A stretch of 64,000 nucleotides of DNA from Methylomonas rapida (lineage in GTDB: Bacteria > Pseudomonadota > Gammaproteobacteria > Methylococcales > Methylomonadaceae): positions 1,984,001 through 2,048,000 of the forward strand of contig NZ_CP113517.1 in assembly GCF_024360925.2 (NCBI RefSeq), given 5' to 3'. Under the pieces are notes generated by a model. The model did no database searches, was not told the DNA's origin, and was given only the letters and a program-made list of their open reading frames with translations. Shown one piece after another: positions 18,097-27,832 of the stretch (within the stretch, counting starts at the first letter, position 1; the number at the start of each line of letters is the position of its first letter). The position numbers and the translations under genes are program-made.

Positions 18097-19488
18097 TCAC
18101 AAAACTATGCCTTGCTGGACAAGCCAGATTTTGATGAAACTGAATGATAGTCCTGCACTACCGCAAGCAAGAATGACGGGAATGACGTTCACCTTGAAAT
18201 GGAATAGCGCCCAAAACGCGCCCAGGCTGATCAAGGCTGAGATGGCATCGAAATCGCCTGCAAAGCCTTGCGGCCAGAACACATGCCAAGCGAAAAATAC
18301 CGCAAGATCGAGAATTACGCCCACCACGGCGGCGGTGATGCCGGTCAGGGGGGCGGTAAACTTCAAATTGCCATGGGTCGATTCCACGATCGGACCACCG
18401 GCCAGAATGAACAAAAAGCTGGGCAGAAAGGTAAAGTAGGTCACTACCGTCGCTGCCACCGCGCCCGCCAGCAGCAATTGTTCGCTGCCGAAGACCTGTT
18501 GGCTCCAGCCTGCGACAAAGCCGACGAAGGTCACCACCATGATCAGGGGGCCGGGTGTCGTTTCGCCCAAGGCTAGGCCGTCGATCATTTGTTGCGGAGT
18601 CAGCCAGTGAAAATGCTCCACAACACCTTGATAGACATAAGGTAAAACCGCATAAGCACCACCAAAGGTTAGCAATGCGGCTTTGGTGAAGAACCAGCCC
18701 ATTTGCGTCAGTGCACCGTTCCAGCCGTATTCAATGCAGAGCCAGCTAATCGCACCACCCCACAAGAGCAGACCGGCAATGATGATTTTGATTAAAACCG
18801 ACCAGCGGAACAATGCGTGTGGTGGTGTTGGGGTATCGTCGTCGATCAACGCGGGTCCGTAACTGTGCTGAGCCGAACCATGTCGGCCACCCAAGGCGAA
18901 TTTCTCCGGCAGCCATTTGCCGCCCAGCGCGCCCAGAATGGCAGCCAGTAACACGATCAATGGAAACGGGGCATTCAGTAAGAAGATGGTTAAAAACGCC
19001 AAGGCAGCAATCGCCCACAACAGGCTATTTTTCAAAGCCCGCGAGCCAATACGATAGGCGGCAAACAGCACGATTGCCGTCACCGCCGGTTTAATACCGT
19101 ACAACACGCCGGCCACCGCCGTGACCTGACCATAGGCCAGATATAGCCAGCTCACGCCAATCAGAATCAACAGCGACGGCAATACAAACAAGCCACCGGC
19201 GACGATGCCGCCAATGTTGCGGTGCATCAGCCAGCCGATATACGTGGCTAATTGCTGGGCTTCCGGCCCCGGCAATAGCATGCAGTAGTTCAGGGCATGC
19301 AGGAAACGTCTTTCCGACAACCAGCGCCGTCTTTCCACCAACTCCTGGTGCATGATGGCGATTTGTCCGGCAGGTCCGCCAAAGCTGATAAAGCCCAGTT
19401 TCAGCCAAAAGAGAAAGGCTTGCCAGAAGTCAACGGGTTCAGGGCGATGCTGCAGTATATTTACGAACGGTTTGTCGGGTGATGTCAT
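18097..19488 (-). CDS. chrA: Chromate transporter, long-chain ChrA
   Basis: CHR-superfamily inner-membrane protein, 463 aa, with two homologous halves of about six helices each. Half one has KLGFISFGGPAGQIAIMHQE and the LPGPEAQQLATYIGW motif; half two has TKAALLTFGGAYAVLPYVYQ and GLALGETTPGPLIMVVTFVG. These are the diagnostic ChrA motifs; the protein exports chromate in characterised cases, probably by antiport. No chrB regulator is next to it. Its start codon overlaps the end of a transposase remnant, so its promoter region may derive from that insertion. Confidence 0.93.
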   Translation of the reverse strand: MTSPDKPFVNILQHRPEPVDFWQAFLFWLKLGFISFGGPAGQIAIMHQELVERRRWLSERRFLHALNYCMLLPGPEAQQLATYIGWLMHRNIGGIVAGGLFVLPSLLILIGVSWLYLAYGQVTAVAGVLYGIKPAVTAIVLFAAYRIGSRALKNSLLWAIAALAFLTIFLLNAPFPLIVLLAAILGALGGKWLPEKFALGGRHGSAQHSYGPALIDDDTPTPPHALFRWSVLIKIIIAGLLLWGGAISWLCIEYGWNGALTQMGWFFTKAALLTFGGAYAVLPYVYQGVVEHFHWLTPQQMIDGLALGETTPGPLIMVVTFVGFVAGWSQQVFGSEQLLLAGAVAATVVTYFTFLPSFLFILAGGPIVESTHGNLKFTAPLTGITAAVVGVILDLAVFFAWHVFWPQGFAGDFDAISALISLGAFWALFHFKVNVIPVILACGSAGLSFSFIKIWLVQQGIVL

Positions 19489-19688
19489 GTCGTGTTGGTT
19501 CCTTTCCGGGATGTCATCAGCAAGCTGCCAAAAACCGCACTGGCCGCCGCCAATAATTGGTCGCGTGGCGCAAGCCCGCTACACGCTTTCAACGCCAGGG
19601 CGGATAAGCGGGGGGTGGCTTGACTGAGAAAATGGATACCCAGAAACCAAACTGTCAACGGCAAATTACCCCCTGAAAGACGGTTCAC
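19485..19688 (-). pseudogene. Transposase remnant (IS1595/ISXO2-like)
   Basis: A short open frame whose first half reads LPLTVWFLGIHFLSQA then LSALALK, matching the stretch after the zinc ribbon of IS1595-family transposases (LPLTxWF...ISALxLKRxLG). After that the frame no longer resembles a transposase and stops at the chrA start. The N-terminal zinc ribbon and the catalytic DDE region are absent, so this is a dead fragment. Terminal repeats were not found. Confidence 0.55.
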
Positions 19689-19771
19689 GCAATGTAACTT
19701 TTCTGTTGGGTGTGCGCCTGTTTGCCAAGCTTTTTTCGGTGTAGCGGAAAATGATGGCTAATCAGGATCGT

Positions 19772-20116
19772 TTAAAGCGTGTCGATTATTGAGTTGGATT
19801 TGCCAGTCTCATATTGGTATCCAATGGCAGGTAGGCTAATGACATGGGGCAATCGCATCTCGTCAACCAAGGTTTCAATGACGTTTTTTGCTTTATCGGG
19901 TTTGTCATAGAATTCAACGACTAACGGTAAGTCCATGGATAGGTTTAATAGCGAGACGGCGCGTATTTTACCGTCTTCGCCAAAGCCTTCGATGCCGCGT
20001 ACCACAGTTACGCCCATGACCTTGGCGTCGTCATGCAGGTAGTTGAGGAGCTTATCCAGCAAGTTTTCCGCCTCACGCAAATATATCCGTACCAGGGTTA
20101 CCTCATGCGGGGTCAT
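19772..20116 (-). CDS. DUF190 family protein
   Basis: A 114-aa protein of the DUF190 family, small cytoplasmic proteins with a PII-like ferredoxin fold. Visible family patterns: an N-terminal TLVRIYLREAE strand and helix, VMGVTVVRGIEGFG (the conserved glycine turn), a strand SMDLPLVVEFYDKPDK, and a C-terminal helix DKAKNVIETLVDEM. The function is unknown; neighbours in other genomes are often ion transporters, and here chrA lies 284 bases downstream. The start codon is 64 bases after the parA stop. Confidence 0.82.
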   Translation of the reverse strand: MTPHEVTLVRIYLREAENLLDKLLNYLHDDAKVMGVTVVRGIEGFGEDGKIRAVSLLNLSMDLPLVVEFYDKPDKAKNVIETLVDEMRLPHVISLPAIGYQYETGKSNSIIDTL

Positions 20117-20180
20117 CGATCGATTGCCTGTGGTTTGTGCATATTCGAGCCGTATTCTGCGGAGCGGGCAAAAAATCGGC

Positions 20181-20954
20181 TCATTTGTGAATTTCGACGT
20201 GCAGTGCGCGATATTCCTCGGTCAATTTATGTGAAGGTGCGTAATGAACCAGCGGTTTGGCGTCAGAGTGGGATTCGCGCACTTTGACCGAGGTCGAGAT
20301 TTTGGTATCCAGTACCGGCAAGCCTTCCGCGATTAAGTCCTCGACTAATTGGCGCGGCAGGTTGGCTTGTTTTTGATATTGGTTGACCACGACACCTTCG
20401 ACATGCAAGTTGGGATTGTGATCGGCTTTGACTTCGGCAATCGAGCGCATCAGGGTGTACAAGGCTTCACGGGCGAACGTATCGCAATCGAACGGGATCA
20501 GGCATTTTTCGGCGGCAATCAAGGCCGACAGGCTGTAAAAATTCAAGATAGGCGGCGTGTCGATATAGATGAATTCGAAACCTTCCAGTTTTTCCAAAGC
20601 TTCTTTCAGTTTGTAGATTTTATGCCGCGATTCCAGTCGGCTTTGCAGGCCTTCCAGATCAGGGTGGGAAGGCAGCACATACAGATTCGGAAAAGGGGTT
20701 TCGTGGATGGCGCTTTCCAAGCCTTCCTTGCCACCGCCAAAAAGCCCCAAACCCAGGCTGTCCTTGAAAAAATGAGCGATGGTTTTATCCGAATCGGTGA
20801 CTTTGGCACCCAACAAATATTGGGTGGAGTTGCCTTGTATGTCCAGATCGATGACCAGGGTTTTTTTACCTTCAACGGCGCTAATCGCTGCCAAATTGCA
20901 CGTAATAGTGGATTTGCCCACGCCGCCTTTTTGATTGAAAATCACCCTGCGCAT
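20181..20954 (-). CDS. Orphan ParA-family ATPase
   Basis: A 257-aa ParA/Soj-type ATPase with the deviant Walker A motif NQKGGVGKST (7-16), a switch region DLDIQGNSTQYLL and Walker B-like FIYIDTPP. There is no N-terminal DNA-binding domain, no parB gene and no parS-like array next to it, so it is not a standard chromosome partition pair. Such orphan ParAs often position protein cargo such as chemoreceptor, carboxysome or cellulose-synthesis complexes; which one applies is unknown. The upstream gene encodes a YbeL-type zinc ribbon protein. Confidence 0.85.
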   Translation of the reverse strand: MRRVIFNQKGGVGKSTITCNLAAISAVEGKKTLVIDLDIQGNSTQYLLGAKVTDSDKTIAHFFKDSLGLGLFGGGKEGLESAIHETPFPNLYVLPSHPDLEGLQSRLESRHKIYKLKEALEKLEGFEFIYIDTPPILNFYSLSALIAAEKCLIPFDCDTFAREALYTLMRSIAEVKADHNPNLHVEGVVVNQYQKQANLPRQLVEDLIAEGLPVLDTKISTSVKVRESHSDAKPLVHYAPSHKLTEEYRALHVEIHK

Positions 20955-21011
20955 AATCGCCTCGTTAGTTCGAAAATAAAAGCCCGCATTATAAGGTTAA
21001 TGCCTGCAATA

Positions 21012-21500
21012 TCAACAGCGTGTGAAAGCCGTGCCTTTGCATTCCGGGCATTCGGGGATGATGCTGGTCGATTTGAAGGCGATATGTTTGCCGCAGGCGT
21101 CACAGGTAAAAGTACCCGGACTCGTGACATCGCCGCTCTTATAAGGATGGTATTGCTTGGCTTCCATTTCCAGTGCCGCCAGTTTGACTTTGGTTTTGTC
21201 GGCGATGTCCATGAAGGCATCCAGCGCGAAGTTTTCGATCAGGTCGATATCGAATTTCAGCCACTCCGAGATTGAGTTATTTTCATCTTCCAATTTTGGC
21301 GAGGCGGCGACATTTTCGACGTCGCGCATCACGTAGTCGGCGATTCTGTTGATTTCTTCTTGCGTATGGCCACCCAAGGCCGCGGTCTTTTCCTTGGCGA
21401 TGTCCAAGGCTTCGGCAACCGTATGCAGGGTGTCGTCCAATGCTTCGTATAAATGCCCCATCAAGTCATCGTAGGCTTTGATCAGTTTGTTTTCGCCCAT
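21012..21500 (-). CDS. YbeL-like zinc ribbon protein (DUF1451)
   Basis: A 162-aa cytoplasmic protein. Residues 1-110 form a long charged helical region (LIKAYDDLMGHLYEALDDTLHTV), and the C-terminus is a zinc ribbon with paired cysteines CDAC (around 135) and CPEC (around 152), plus a final Cys. This is the DUF1451/YbeL layout. Context supports it: in E. coli ybeL lies close to leuS-lptE-holA, and here leuS is divergent, 92 bases away. Biochemical function is unknown. Confidence 0.82.
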   Translation of the reverse strand: MGENKLIKAYDDLMGHLYEALDDTLHTVAEALDIAKEKTAALGGHTQEEINRIADYVMRDVENVAASPKLEDENNSISEWLKFDIDLIENFALDAFMDIADKTKVKLAALEMEAKQYHPYKSGDVTSPGTFTCDACGKHIAFKSTSIIPECPECKGTAFTRC

Positions 21501-21592
21501 GGCCTTCTCCTTGTTGTTTTAATGATTTCACGCTTTAGATTTAAGCGCCTGTAAGGTATTCTAGCGCCTTTTTACACGAAAAGACGAACAGG

Positions 21593-24181
21593 ATGGAAGA
21601 GCTTTACAAACCGCAGGCGATCGAGCAAAAAGTCCAGGCCGATTGGGAAAAATCCGGCGTTTTTACTGCCACTGAAACGACCGGCAAGGAAAAATACTAC
21701 TGCTTGTCGATGTTCCCGTACCCCAGTGGCAAACTGCACATGGGCCACGTTCGCAACTATACCATCGGCGACGTGATCAGCCGCTTTCAGCGCATGCAGG
21801 GCAAGCATGTCTTGCAACCCATGGGCTGGGATGCTTTCGGTTTGCCGGCGGAAAATGCGGCGATGCAGAATAAAGTCCATCCAGCCGACTGGACGTATTC
21901 CAATATCGATTACATGCGCGATCAGCTGAAACGCCTGGGTTTCGGTTACGACTGGAGCCGCGAATTGGCGACCTGCGATCCTGAGTACTACCGCTGGGAG
22001 CAGTGGTTCTTCCTGCGTCTGTTGGAAAAAGGCCTGGTTTATAAAAAGACCGCACCGGTCAACTGGTGTCCGCACGATCAAACCGTGCTGGCCAACGAGC
22101 AGGTCATCGACGGCTGTTGCTGGCGCTGCGACACGCAGGTCGAGAAAAAAGAAATCTCGCAGTGGTTTTTGAAAATCACCGCCTATGCGCAGGAATTGCT
22201 GGATGACCTGCAAAAACTACCGGGCTGGCCGGAGCAGGTTAGAACCATGCAAGCCAACTGGATCGGTCGCTCGGAAGGCGTGGAAATGGATTTTGCCGTG
22301 GAGGGTTTCGCAGATCCTATCCGTATCTACACCACCCGGCCGGATACCGTAATGGGCGTAACCTATGTGGCGGTGGCCGCCGAACACCCGATTGCAAAGA
22401 AAGCCGCCGAAACCCATGCCGACATCGCCGCGTTCATCGAGTCCTGCAAGCAGATGGAAACTTCCGAAGCTGCAATGGAAACCATGGAAAAACGTGGCAT
22501 CGCTTCGGGTTACACCGCGATTCATCCCTTGACCGGCGAACAGGTACCTGTGTGGATCGCCAATTTCGTGTTGATGAGTTACGGCACCGGCGCGGTGATG
22601 TCGGTCCCTGCTCACGACCAGCGCGACTATGAATTTGCTAAAAAATACGGCATCGCGATTAAAGAAGTCATCGCTGCAGTGGATGGTTCGGACGACAGCA
22701 CTGCCGAAAAAGCTTTCACCGATAAAGGCGCGCTGAAAAACTCGGGCGAATTCGACGGCTTGGATTTCAAGCAAGCCTTCGATGCCATTGCCGCGAAACT
22801 GGCCGGCATCGGCAAGGGCGAACGCAAAACCAATTTCAGACTGCGCGACTGGGGCGTTTCCCGGCAGCGTTACTGGGGCGCGCCGATTCCGGTGATTTAT
22901 TGCGATGATTGCGGCACCGTGCCGGTACCCGACGACCAGCTGCCTGTCACGTTGCCGCGCGACGTGGTGCTGGACGGCTCGCAATCGCCTTTGGCCGCGC
23001 ACCCGACTTTCCCCCATACCAATTGTCCCCAATGTGGCAAGGCAGCGCGGCGCGAAACCGACACCTTCGATACCTTCATGGAATCGTCCTGGTATTTCGC
23101 CCGCTACGCCAGCAGCGATTGCCATGCTGCGATGCTGGACCAGCGGGCTAACTACTGGCTGCCGGTCGACCACTACATCGGCGGCATCGAGCACGCGATT
23201 TTGCATCTGCTCTATGCGCGCTTTTACACCAAGTTGCTACGCGACGAAGGTTTATTGGTCTGCGACGAACCCTTCAAGAATCTGCTGACTCAGGGCATGG
23301 TGGTTGCCGAGACTTTCTTTCAATTGGATGAGCACGGCCACAAGCGCTACTACAACCTGACCCAAATCGAGGTCGAGCGCGATGCCAAAGGCAAGATCAT
23401 CGGCGCCAAATTACTGGAAGACGGTTCGCCGGTTACGGTCGGACCTATCGAGAAAATGTCCAAATCCAAGAACAATGGCGTCGACCCTCAAGTCCTGATC
23501 GACCAATATGGCGCCGACACCGTGCGTCTATACACGATGTTTACCTCGCCACCGGATCAGTCGCTGGAATGGAACGACGCTGGCGTCGAAGGCGCATTCC
23601 GCTTCCTGAAACGCCTGTGGCGTCAGGTTTACCTGCACGTCGAAGCCGGCCTGCCGCAAGCGGCGCTGGATAAAGCTTCGCTAAGCGACGAGCAGAAAGC
23701 ATTGCGCCGCCAGTTGCATCAGACTCTGCAAAAAGTCACCGACGACATGGGGCGCCGTCATGCCTTCAATACCGCGATCGCGGCCAACATGGAGCTGGTC
23801 AACGCCTTGAACAAGTTCGAGGATGACAGCGCCAATGGTCGCGCATTGCGTCAGGAGGTGCTGGAAAGCATCGTATTGATGCTAGCGCCGATCATTCCGC
23901 ATGCGTCCCAGCAGTTGTGGAACGATCTTGGTCACGACAGCGACATCGTCGTGGCTGTTTGGCCCGAAGTCGACGAGTCCGCCTTGGTGCAGGAGGCGAT
24001 CGAGATGGTGGTGCAGGTCAACGGCAAGCTGCGTGGCAAATTGTCGGTGGCGGCAAACGCATCCAAGGAGCAGATCGAAGCCTTGGCCATGGCGGATGAA
24101 AATGTGTTGCGGTATATCGAAGGCAAGCCGGTGAAGAAGTTGATCGTCGTGCCGCAAAAACTGGTGAATATCGTTGTTTAA
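21593..24181 (+). CDS. leuS: Leucyl-tRNA synthetase
   Basis: Class I synthetase that charges tRNA-Leu. Full length at 862 aa. Catalytic signatures are intact: HMGH (49-52) after MFPYPSGKL, and KMSKS (621-625). The CP1 editing domain shows the threonine-rich [11 protein letters not shown] and [18 protein letters not shown] patterns, and zinc-type CPHD and CDDCG motifs are present. It is followed by lptE with a start within about 25 bases of the stop, and by holA, as in E. coli. Confidence 0.98.
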   Translation: MEELYKPQAIEQKVQADWEKSGVFTATETTGKEKYYCLSMFPYPSGKLHMGHVRNYTIGDVISRFQRMQGKHVLQPMGWDAFGLPAENAAMQNKVHPADWTYSNIDYMRDQLKRLGFGYDWSRELATCDPEYYRWEQWFFLRLLEKGLVYKKTAPVNWCPHDQTVLANEQVIDGCCWRCDTQVEKKEISQWFLKITAYAQELLDDLQKLPGWPEQVRTMQANWIGRSEGVEMDFAVEGFADPIRIYTTRPDTVMGVTYVAVAAEHPIAKKAAETHADIAAFIESCKQMETSEAAMETMEKRGIASGYTAIHPLTGEQVPVWIANFVLMSYGTGAVMSVPAHDQRDYEFAKKYGIAIKEVIAAVDGSDDSTAEKAFTDKGALKNSGEFDGLDFKQAFDAIAAKLAGIGKGERKTNFRLRDWGVSRQRYWGAPIPVIYCDDCGTVPVPDDQLPVTLPRDVVLDGSQSPLAAHPTFPHTNCPQCGKAARRETDTFDTFMESSWYFARYASSDCHAAMLDQRANYWLPVDHYIGGIEHAILHLLYARFYTKLLRDEGLLVCDEPFKNLLTQGMVVAETFFQLDEHGHKRYYNLTQIEVERDAKGKIIGAKLLEDGSPVTVGPIEKMSKSKNNGVDPQVLIDQYGADTVRLYTMFTSPPDQSLEWNDAGVEGAFRFLKRLWRQVYLHVEAGLPQAALDKASLSDEQKALRRQLHQTLQKVTDDMGRRHAFNTAIAANMELVNALNKFEDDSANGRALRQEVLESIVLMLAPIIPHASQQLWNDLGHDSDIVVAVWPEVDESALVQEAIEMVVQVNGKLRGKLSVAANASKEQIEALAMADENVLRYIEGKPVKKLIVVPQKLVNIVV

Positions 24182-24206
24182 TTGTGTGTCGCAAAACATC
24201 AGTCCG

Positions 24207-24707
24207 ATGAATACAAGTATTAAGCTAATTTTTTTCTTCTCGTTGAGCTTGATGGCCGCGTGTGGCTACCACCTGCGCGGCTCGGTCGCGCTGCCGGCGG
24301 AATTGAAAAACATGTATTTGTTTGGCGTGTCTGGTGATCTGAACCGTGAAATGACCGCGATGCTGAGAGCGGCGGACGGGAAAATCGCTACCTCTCCGAA
24401 CGATGCCGGCATCGTGGTTAAAGTCTTGAAGGAAGACATGCGTCAGCGGGTGCTATCGATCGGTCAAACGGGTAAATCCAGCGAGATCGAGCTGGACTAT
24501 TACCTGCGGTTTCAATTCTACGACAATCAAGAAAACCCGTTGCTGGAGGAGCAAACGATAGAACTGAGTCGTGAGTTTTTCAACGACCAAACGGCTATTC
24601 TGGCAAAGGAAGCCGAAGAAGTGACGATCAGGAAGGAAATGTATAGACAGGCCGCACGTATGTTGATGTTTCGCGCTCAGGCCGCGGTGGAAACCCACAA
24701 GCGATAA
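24207..24707 (+). CDS. lptE: LPS assembly lipoprotein LptE
   Basis: Outer-membrane lipoprotein that plugs the LptD barrel and helps insert lipopolysaccharide. I take the ATG at 24207 (166 aa), which gives a clean signal and lipobox LMAAC (Cys19) followed by GYHLRG, the family hallmark. An earlier start at 24174 would overlap leuS and push the signal inwards. The body has the alpha/beta pattern of LptE, with a C-terminal helix rich in Arg and Ala. The gene lies between leuS and holA, the classical order. Confidence 0.92.
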   Translation: MNTSIKLIFFFSLSLMAACGYHLRGSVALPAELKNMYLFGVSGDLNREMTAMLRAADGKIATSPNDAGIVVKVLKEDMRQRVLSIGQTGKSSEIELDYYLRFQFYDNQENPLLEEQTIELSREFFNDQTAILAKEAEEVTIRKEMYRQAARMLMFRAQAAVETHKR

Positions 24708-24711
24708 AAGC

Positions 24712-25743
24712 ATGCGGCTGAAAACGGAGCAGCTCGATGCGGCGTTAAAGCAGGGATTGCAGCCGCTTTATCTGATCAGCGGCGATGAACCCTTGCAGGT
24801 GGGTGAAGCTGCCGACGCGATCAGGGCTGCGGCCAGGATGGCCGATTACACTGTCAGGGAGGTCATCAGTATCGATCACGGCAACGAGTGGCCGCAGTTG
24901 GCGATGGAGGCTGATTCTTTATCCATTTTTGCGGAAAAAAAATTGATCGATTTGCGGTTGCCATCCGGGAAACCCGGCGCCGAGGGTAGTAAGGCATTAA
25001 TCAGGTATTGTCAGCATTTACCGGCGGACACGATTTTGTTGATCACCTGCGCGAAACTGGATTCAGCCAGCCAAAAGGCCCAATGGTTTCAAGCGATCGA
25101 CAATGTTGGCACGGTCGTGCAAGTATGGCCCTTGCAAGGTCAAGAGTTGTTGAATTGGTTGCAGCGTCGTGCCGAGCGTAAGGGTATGCGCATTGATCAT
25201 GATGCGGCCAAAATTCTGGCCTCGCGTATCGAGGGAAATTTGTTGGCGGCGGCACAGGAAATTGAAAAACTGTATATCCTGCATGGTACGGGCTCGATAA
25301 GCAAGACCACGGTGGAAGATGCAGTGGCTGACAGTGCCCGGTTTGATGTTTTTAAATTAACCGACGCCTTGCTGGCAGGGAAATTCAATCGTACCGTCAA
25401 AATCTTGAATGGTCTGAGTGCTGAAGGCATTGCGGCACCGGTTGTGCTGTGGGCGCTAAGCCGGGAGATCAGGTCGCTGTTTAATGTCAAAACCGATTTG
25501 AAACAAGGCGCTAATACAGAATCTGTATTCAAGAAGCATCAAATCTGGGATAAACGCAAACAACTGATGCAAGATGCGTTGCGGCGCTTGAACCTTACCC
25601 AGATCCATGCATTGTTGGTGCTTTGCGCCAAAGCCGATAGAGAAATCAAGGGACAGTCACAGGGTGACGCCTGGGAAACGTTGTTCGAAATTTGTTTGGC
25701 CTCTTGTCGGCCGGATTTTGCCAAGCAACGATTTCGCGTTTGA
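24712..25743 (+). CDS. holA: DNA polymerase III delta subunit
   Basis: Clamp-loader delta subunit that opens the beta clamp. The 343-aa product has the typical start (LYLISGDEPLQVGEAADAIRAAA), the beta-binding region DSLSIFAEKKLIDLRLPSGK and the collar domain towards the end (REIRSLFNVK, KADREIKGQ). It starts 4 bases after lptE, indicating co-transcription. nadD, which often follows holA, is absent; grxD comes next. Confidence 0.95.
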   Translation: MRLKTEQLDAALKQGLQPLYLISGDEPLQVGEAADAIRAAARMADYTVREVISIDHGNEWPQLAMEADSLSIFAEKKLIDLRLPSGKPGAEGSKALIRYCQHLPADTILLITCAKLDSASQKAQWFQAIDNVGTVVQVWPLQGQELLNWLQRRAERKGMRIDHDAAKILASRIEGNLLAAAQEIEKLYILHGTGSISKTTVEDAVADSARFDVFKLTDALLAGKFNRTVKILNGLSAEGIAAPVVLWALSREIRSLFNVKTDLKQGANTESVFKKHQIWDKRKQLMQDALRRLNLTQIHALLVLCAKADREIKGQSQGDAWETLFEICLASCRPDFAKQRFRV

Positions 25744-25816
25744 AAGGGCCGGTTTAAAAAGTCATTAATTCTTGATAATATTACTTGGTTATTAATCTCT
25801 GTATCGAGTCATCAAT

Positions 25817-26128
25817 ATGAATGTCATTGAAAGAATTCAAGAACAATTGGCCAGCGCGCCCGTAGTGTTATACATGAAAGGTACGCCGGATTTCCCGCAA
25901 TGCGGTTTTTCCGGCAGGGTCGTGCAAGTTTTGCAAGCCTGCAATGCCCAGTATCGCGCAATCAATATTTTCGAAGATCCCGAGTTGCGCGAGGCCTTGA
26001 AGGAATATTCCCATTGGCCGACCTATCCGCAACTCTATGTCAACGGCGAGTTGGTCGGCGGCTGCGATATCGTGATGGACCTTTATAACAAGGGCGAACT
26101 GCAAACCATGCTGGGCGCAGCCGTCTAA
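25817..26128 (+). CDS. grxD: Monothiol glutaredoxin (Grx4 type)
   Basis: A 103-aa single-domain glutaredoxin that binds and transfers [2Fe-2S] clusters with glutathione. The active site is CGFS (29-32) in the context KGTPDFPQCGFSGR, followed by WPTYPQLYVNGELVGGCDI, both hallmarks of the Grx4/GrxD class. It is the last gene of the plus-strand leuS group, converging on rnt. Confidence 0.95.
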   Translation: MNVIERIQEQLASAPVVLYMKGTPDFPQCGFSGRVVQVLQACNAQYRAINIFEDPELREALKEYSHWPTYPQLYVNGELVGGCDIVMDLYNKGELQTMLGAAV

Positions 26129-26164
26129 AGTATGCCAAGCGAGCGGCTCGCGCTGGCGAGCCGC

Positions 26165-26791
26165 TTATGCGGCTTCGGTCGCCAATAATTTCTTCCAGCG
26201 ATTGTAAATAATGCAGAATAGTTCAGCCGTTTGTTCGGCGTCGTACAACGCGGAATGCGCGCGCTGATTGTCCCATTCCAAACCCGCTGCTTCCGCGATC
26301 TTAGCCAAAACCGTCTGCCCGAAAACCAGTCCGCCCAGTGTCGCGGTATCAAAGCTGCTGAACGGGTGGAACGGGCTTCTTTTTTGTTGCGTACGTTCAA
26401 TCGCCGCATTTAAAAAATTGATGTCGAATGCAGGGTTGTGGCCAACCAAGATCGCCCGTTTGCATTCGTTTCGTTTTACCGCTGCCCTGATCGGGGCGAA
26501 CAACTTGTTGAGCGCTTCTTTTTCCTCCACCGCCATTCGAAAGGGGTGGTAAGGGTCGATTCCGTTAAATTTCAACGCGGCTTCGTCCAGTTCGGAATTT
26601 TTAAACGGAATGATGTTGCAATGATGTTTTTCTGTAATCTGCAGCCAGCCTGCTTGATCTTGCTCCACGATCACGGCGGCAATTTCCAGTAGTGGGTTCT
26701 TTTTGGCGTTGAAGCCTGCGGTTTCGATATCGACGATAACGGGTAAGTATCCTCTAAAGCGGTTGCCAAGAGGTGTAAAACTGGTTTGCAT
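26165..26791 (-). CDS. rnt: Ribonuclease T
   Basis: A 208-aa DEDDh 3'-5' exonuclease that trims the 3' ends of tRNAs and other stable RNAs. The acidic residues are visible: VDIETAG (Asp, Glu), GHNPAFDINFLNAA (Asp) and the final HSALYDAEQT (His, Asp). RNase T family landmarks include FRGYLPVIVDIETAGFNAKKNPLLEIA at the N-terminus, and length is right. It converges with grxD, with 36 bases between. Confidence 0.94.
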   Translation of the reverse strand: MQTSFTPLGNRFRGYLPVIVDIETAGFNAKKNPLLEIAAVIVEQDQAGWLQITEKHHCNIIPFKNSELDEAALKFNGIDPYHPFRMAVEEKEALNKLFAPIRAAVKRNECKRAILVGHNPAFDINFLNAAIERTQQKRSPFHPFSSFDTATLGGLVFGQTVLAKIAEAAGLEWDNQRAHSALYDAEQTAELFCIIYNRWKKLLATEAA

Positions 26792-26873
26792 GGTCTTTGG
26801 TGGTTAGAGAAGTCGTTTATATGGTATGTTACGTTAGATTGAATCCGCTATAAACAAGAATTCTGGTGATGAG

Positions 26874-27668
26874 ATGAAATTTATGCAAGGCAGGGCAATT
26901 GCTTCCTTGGTTATTGTCGCTACGATGGTTTTGCTGAATGGTTGTGCGACGATCAAAACACCCAACCCCAGCGATCCCTGGGAAAGCTGGAATCGAAGCA
27001 TGCAATCTTTCAACGATAATCTGGACGACTATCTGATGAAACCGGTCGCCAAGGGTTATCAATGGATAACTCCCGATTTCATTGATCAAGGGGTGACCAA
27101 CTTTTTCAGCAATATCGATGATATCGGTGTGGTGACCAACGACTTTTTACAAGGTAAGTTTCTGCAATCCACCAAGGACGGCGCACGTTTACTGATCAAT
27201 ACGACCGCGGGTGTGGGGGGATTGGTCGACGTTGGTAGCATGATCGATCTGCCTAAACATAATGAAGATTTCGATCAGACCTTGGGTGTCTGGGGTGTGC
27301 CGACAGGGCCTTATCTGGTATTGCCATTTTTTGGTCCTAGCTCGCCGCGTGGCGTCGCGGGGCTGGTCGGCGATGCCGCGATGAATCCCTTTACCTATGT
27401 CGGTATTTATTTGAATCCCGAATGGTTAGGCGCCGCGGTATCGGTGGGAACGGGCGCTTTGAAAGTAATCGATGCGCGCGCCAATCTTTTGGGCATGGAA
27501 AAGGTGGCCAGCGAGGCGGCACTGGATCGTTATCAGTTTTTTAGGGATGCTTATCTTTCCAATCGCAATTATCTGGTCAACGATGGTAATGTCCCGGAGG
27601 ACGATGTCCTGAAATTCGAAGAACTTAAGGATGAAGGGTTTGGTCCGCTGAATACCAATCCGTATTAA
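26874..27668 (+). CDS. mlaA: MlaA/VacJ lipoprotein, first copy
   Basis: Outer-membrane lipoprotein that removes mislocalised phospholipid from the outer leaflet and passes it to MlaC. The 264-aa product has lipobox LLNGC (Cys24) and family motifs DPWESWNRSMQSFND, YQWITPDFIDQGVTNFFSNI, LINTTAGVGGLVDVGS, HNEDFDQTLGVWGVPTGPYLVLPFFGPSSPR. It is followed by a strong terminator and then a second, closely related gene. The rest of the Mla system is not in this window. Confidence 0.94.
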   Translation: MKFMQGRAIASLVIVATMVLLNGCATIKTPNPSDPWESWNRSMQSFNDNLDDYLMKPVAKGYQWITPDFIDQGVTNFFSNIDDIGVVTNDFLQGKFLQSTKDGARLLINTTAGVGGLVDVGSMIDLPKHNEDFDQTLGVWGVPTGPYLVLPFFGPSSPRGVAGLVGDAAMNPFTYVGIYLNPEWLGAAVSVGTGALKVIDARANLLGMEKVASEAALDRYQFFRDAYLSNRNYLVNDGNVPEDDVLKFEELKDEGFGPLNTNPY

Positions 27669-27684
27669 TTCCGTCATTCGTATC

Positions 27685-27718
27685 AAGGCCGTAAAATTCA
27701 GGTTTTGCGGCCTTTTTT
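27685..27718 (+). terminator. Rho-independent terminator after first mlaA
   Basis: AAGGCCGTAAAA pairs with TTTTGCGGCCTT (one G-T pair) around a 6-base loop, followed by six T. It separates the two mlaA genes, so the second probably has its own promoter. Confidence 0.88.
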
Positions 27719-27832
27719 GTGCCTGTTGCTCGCCTTCGGGCAGAAAATAACGAGCACAACCATTCGAATCGATTTGAGAAGCTTGTGTTATCGTTAGAAA
27801 AATTTTCAACGCCCAATGGACTCGAGGAATAT

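Noticed and set aside
20349..21275. A 308-codon plus-strand open frame
   Set aside because: It is antisense to parA and the YbeL-like gene, both with clear motifs; its translation is biased to Phe, Gly and Arg and matches nothing.
22217..23206. A 329-codon minus-strand open frame
   Set aside because: It lies wholly inside leuS in the opposite direction; the LeuS editing-domain motifs are on the other strand.
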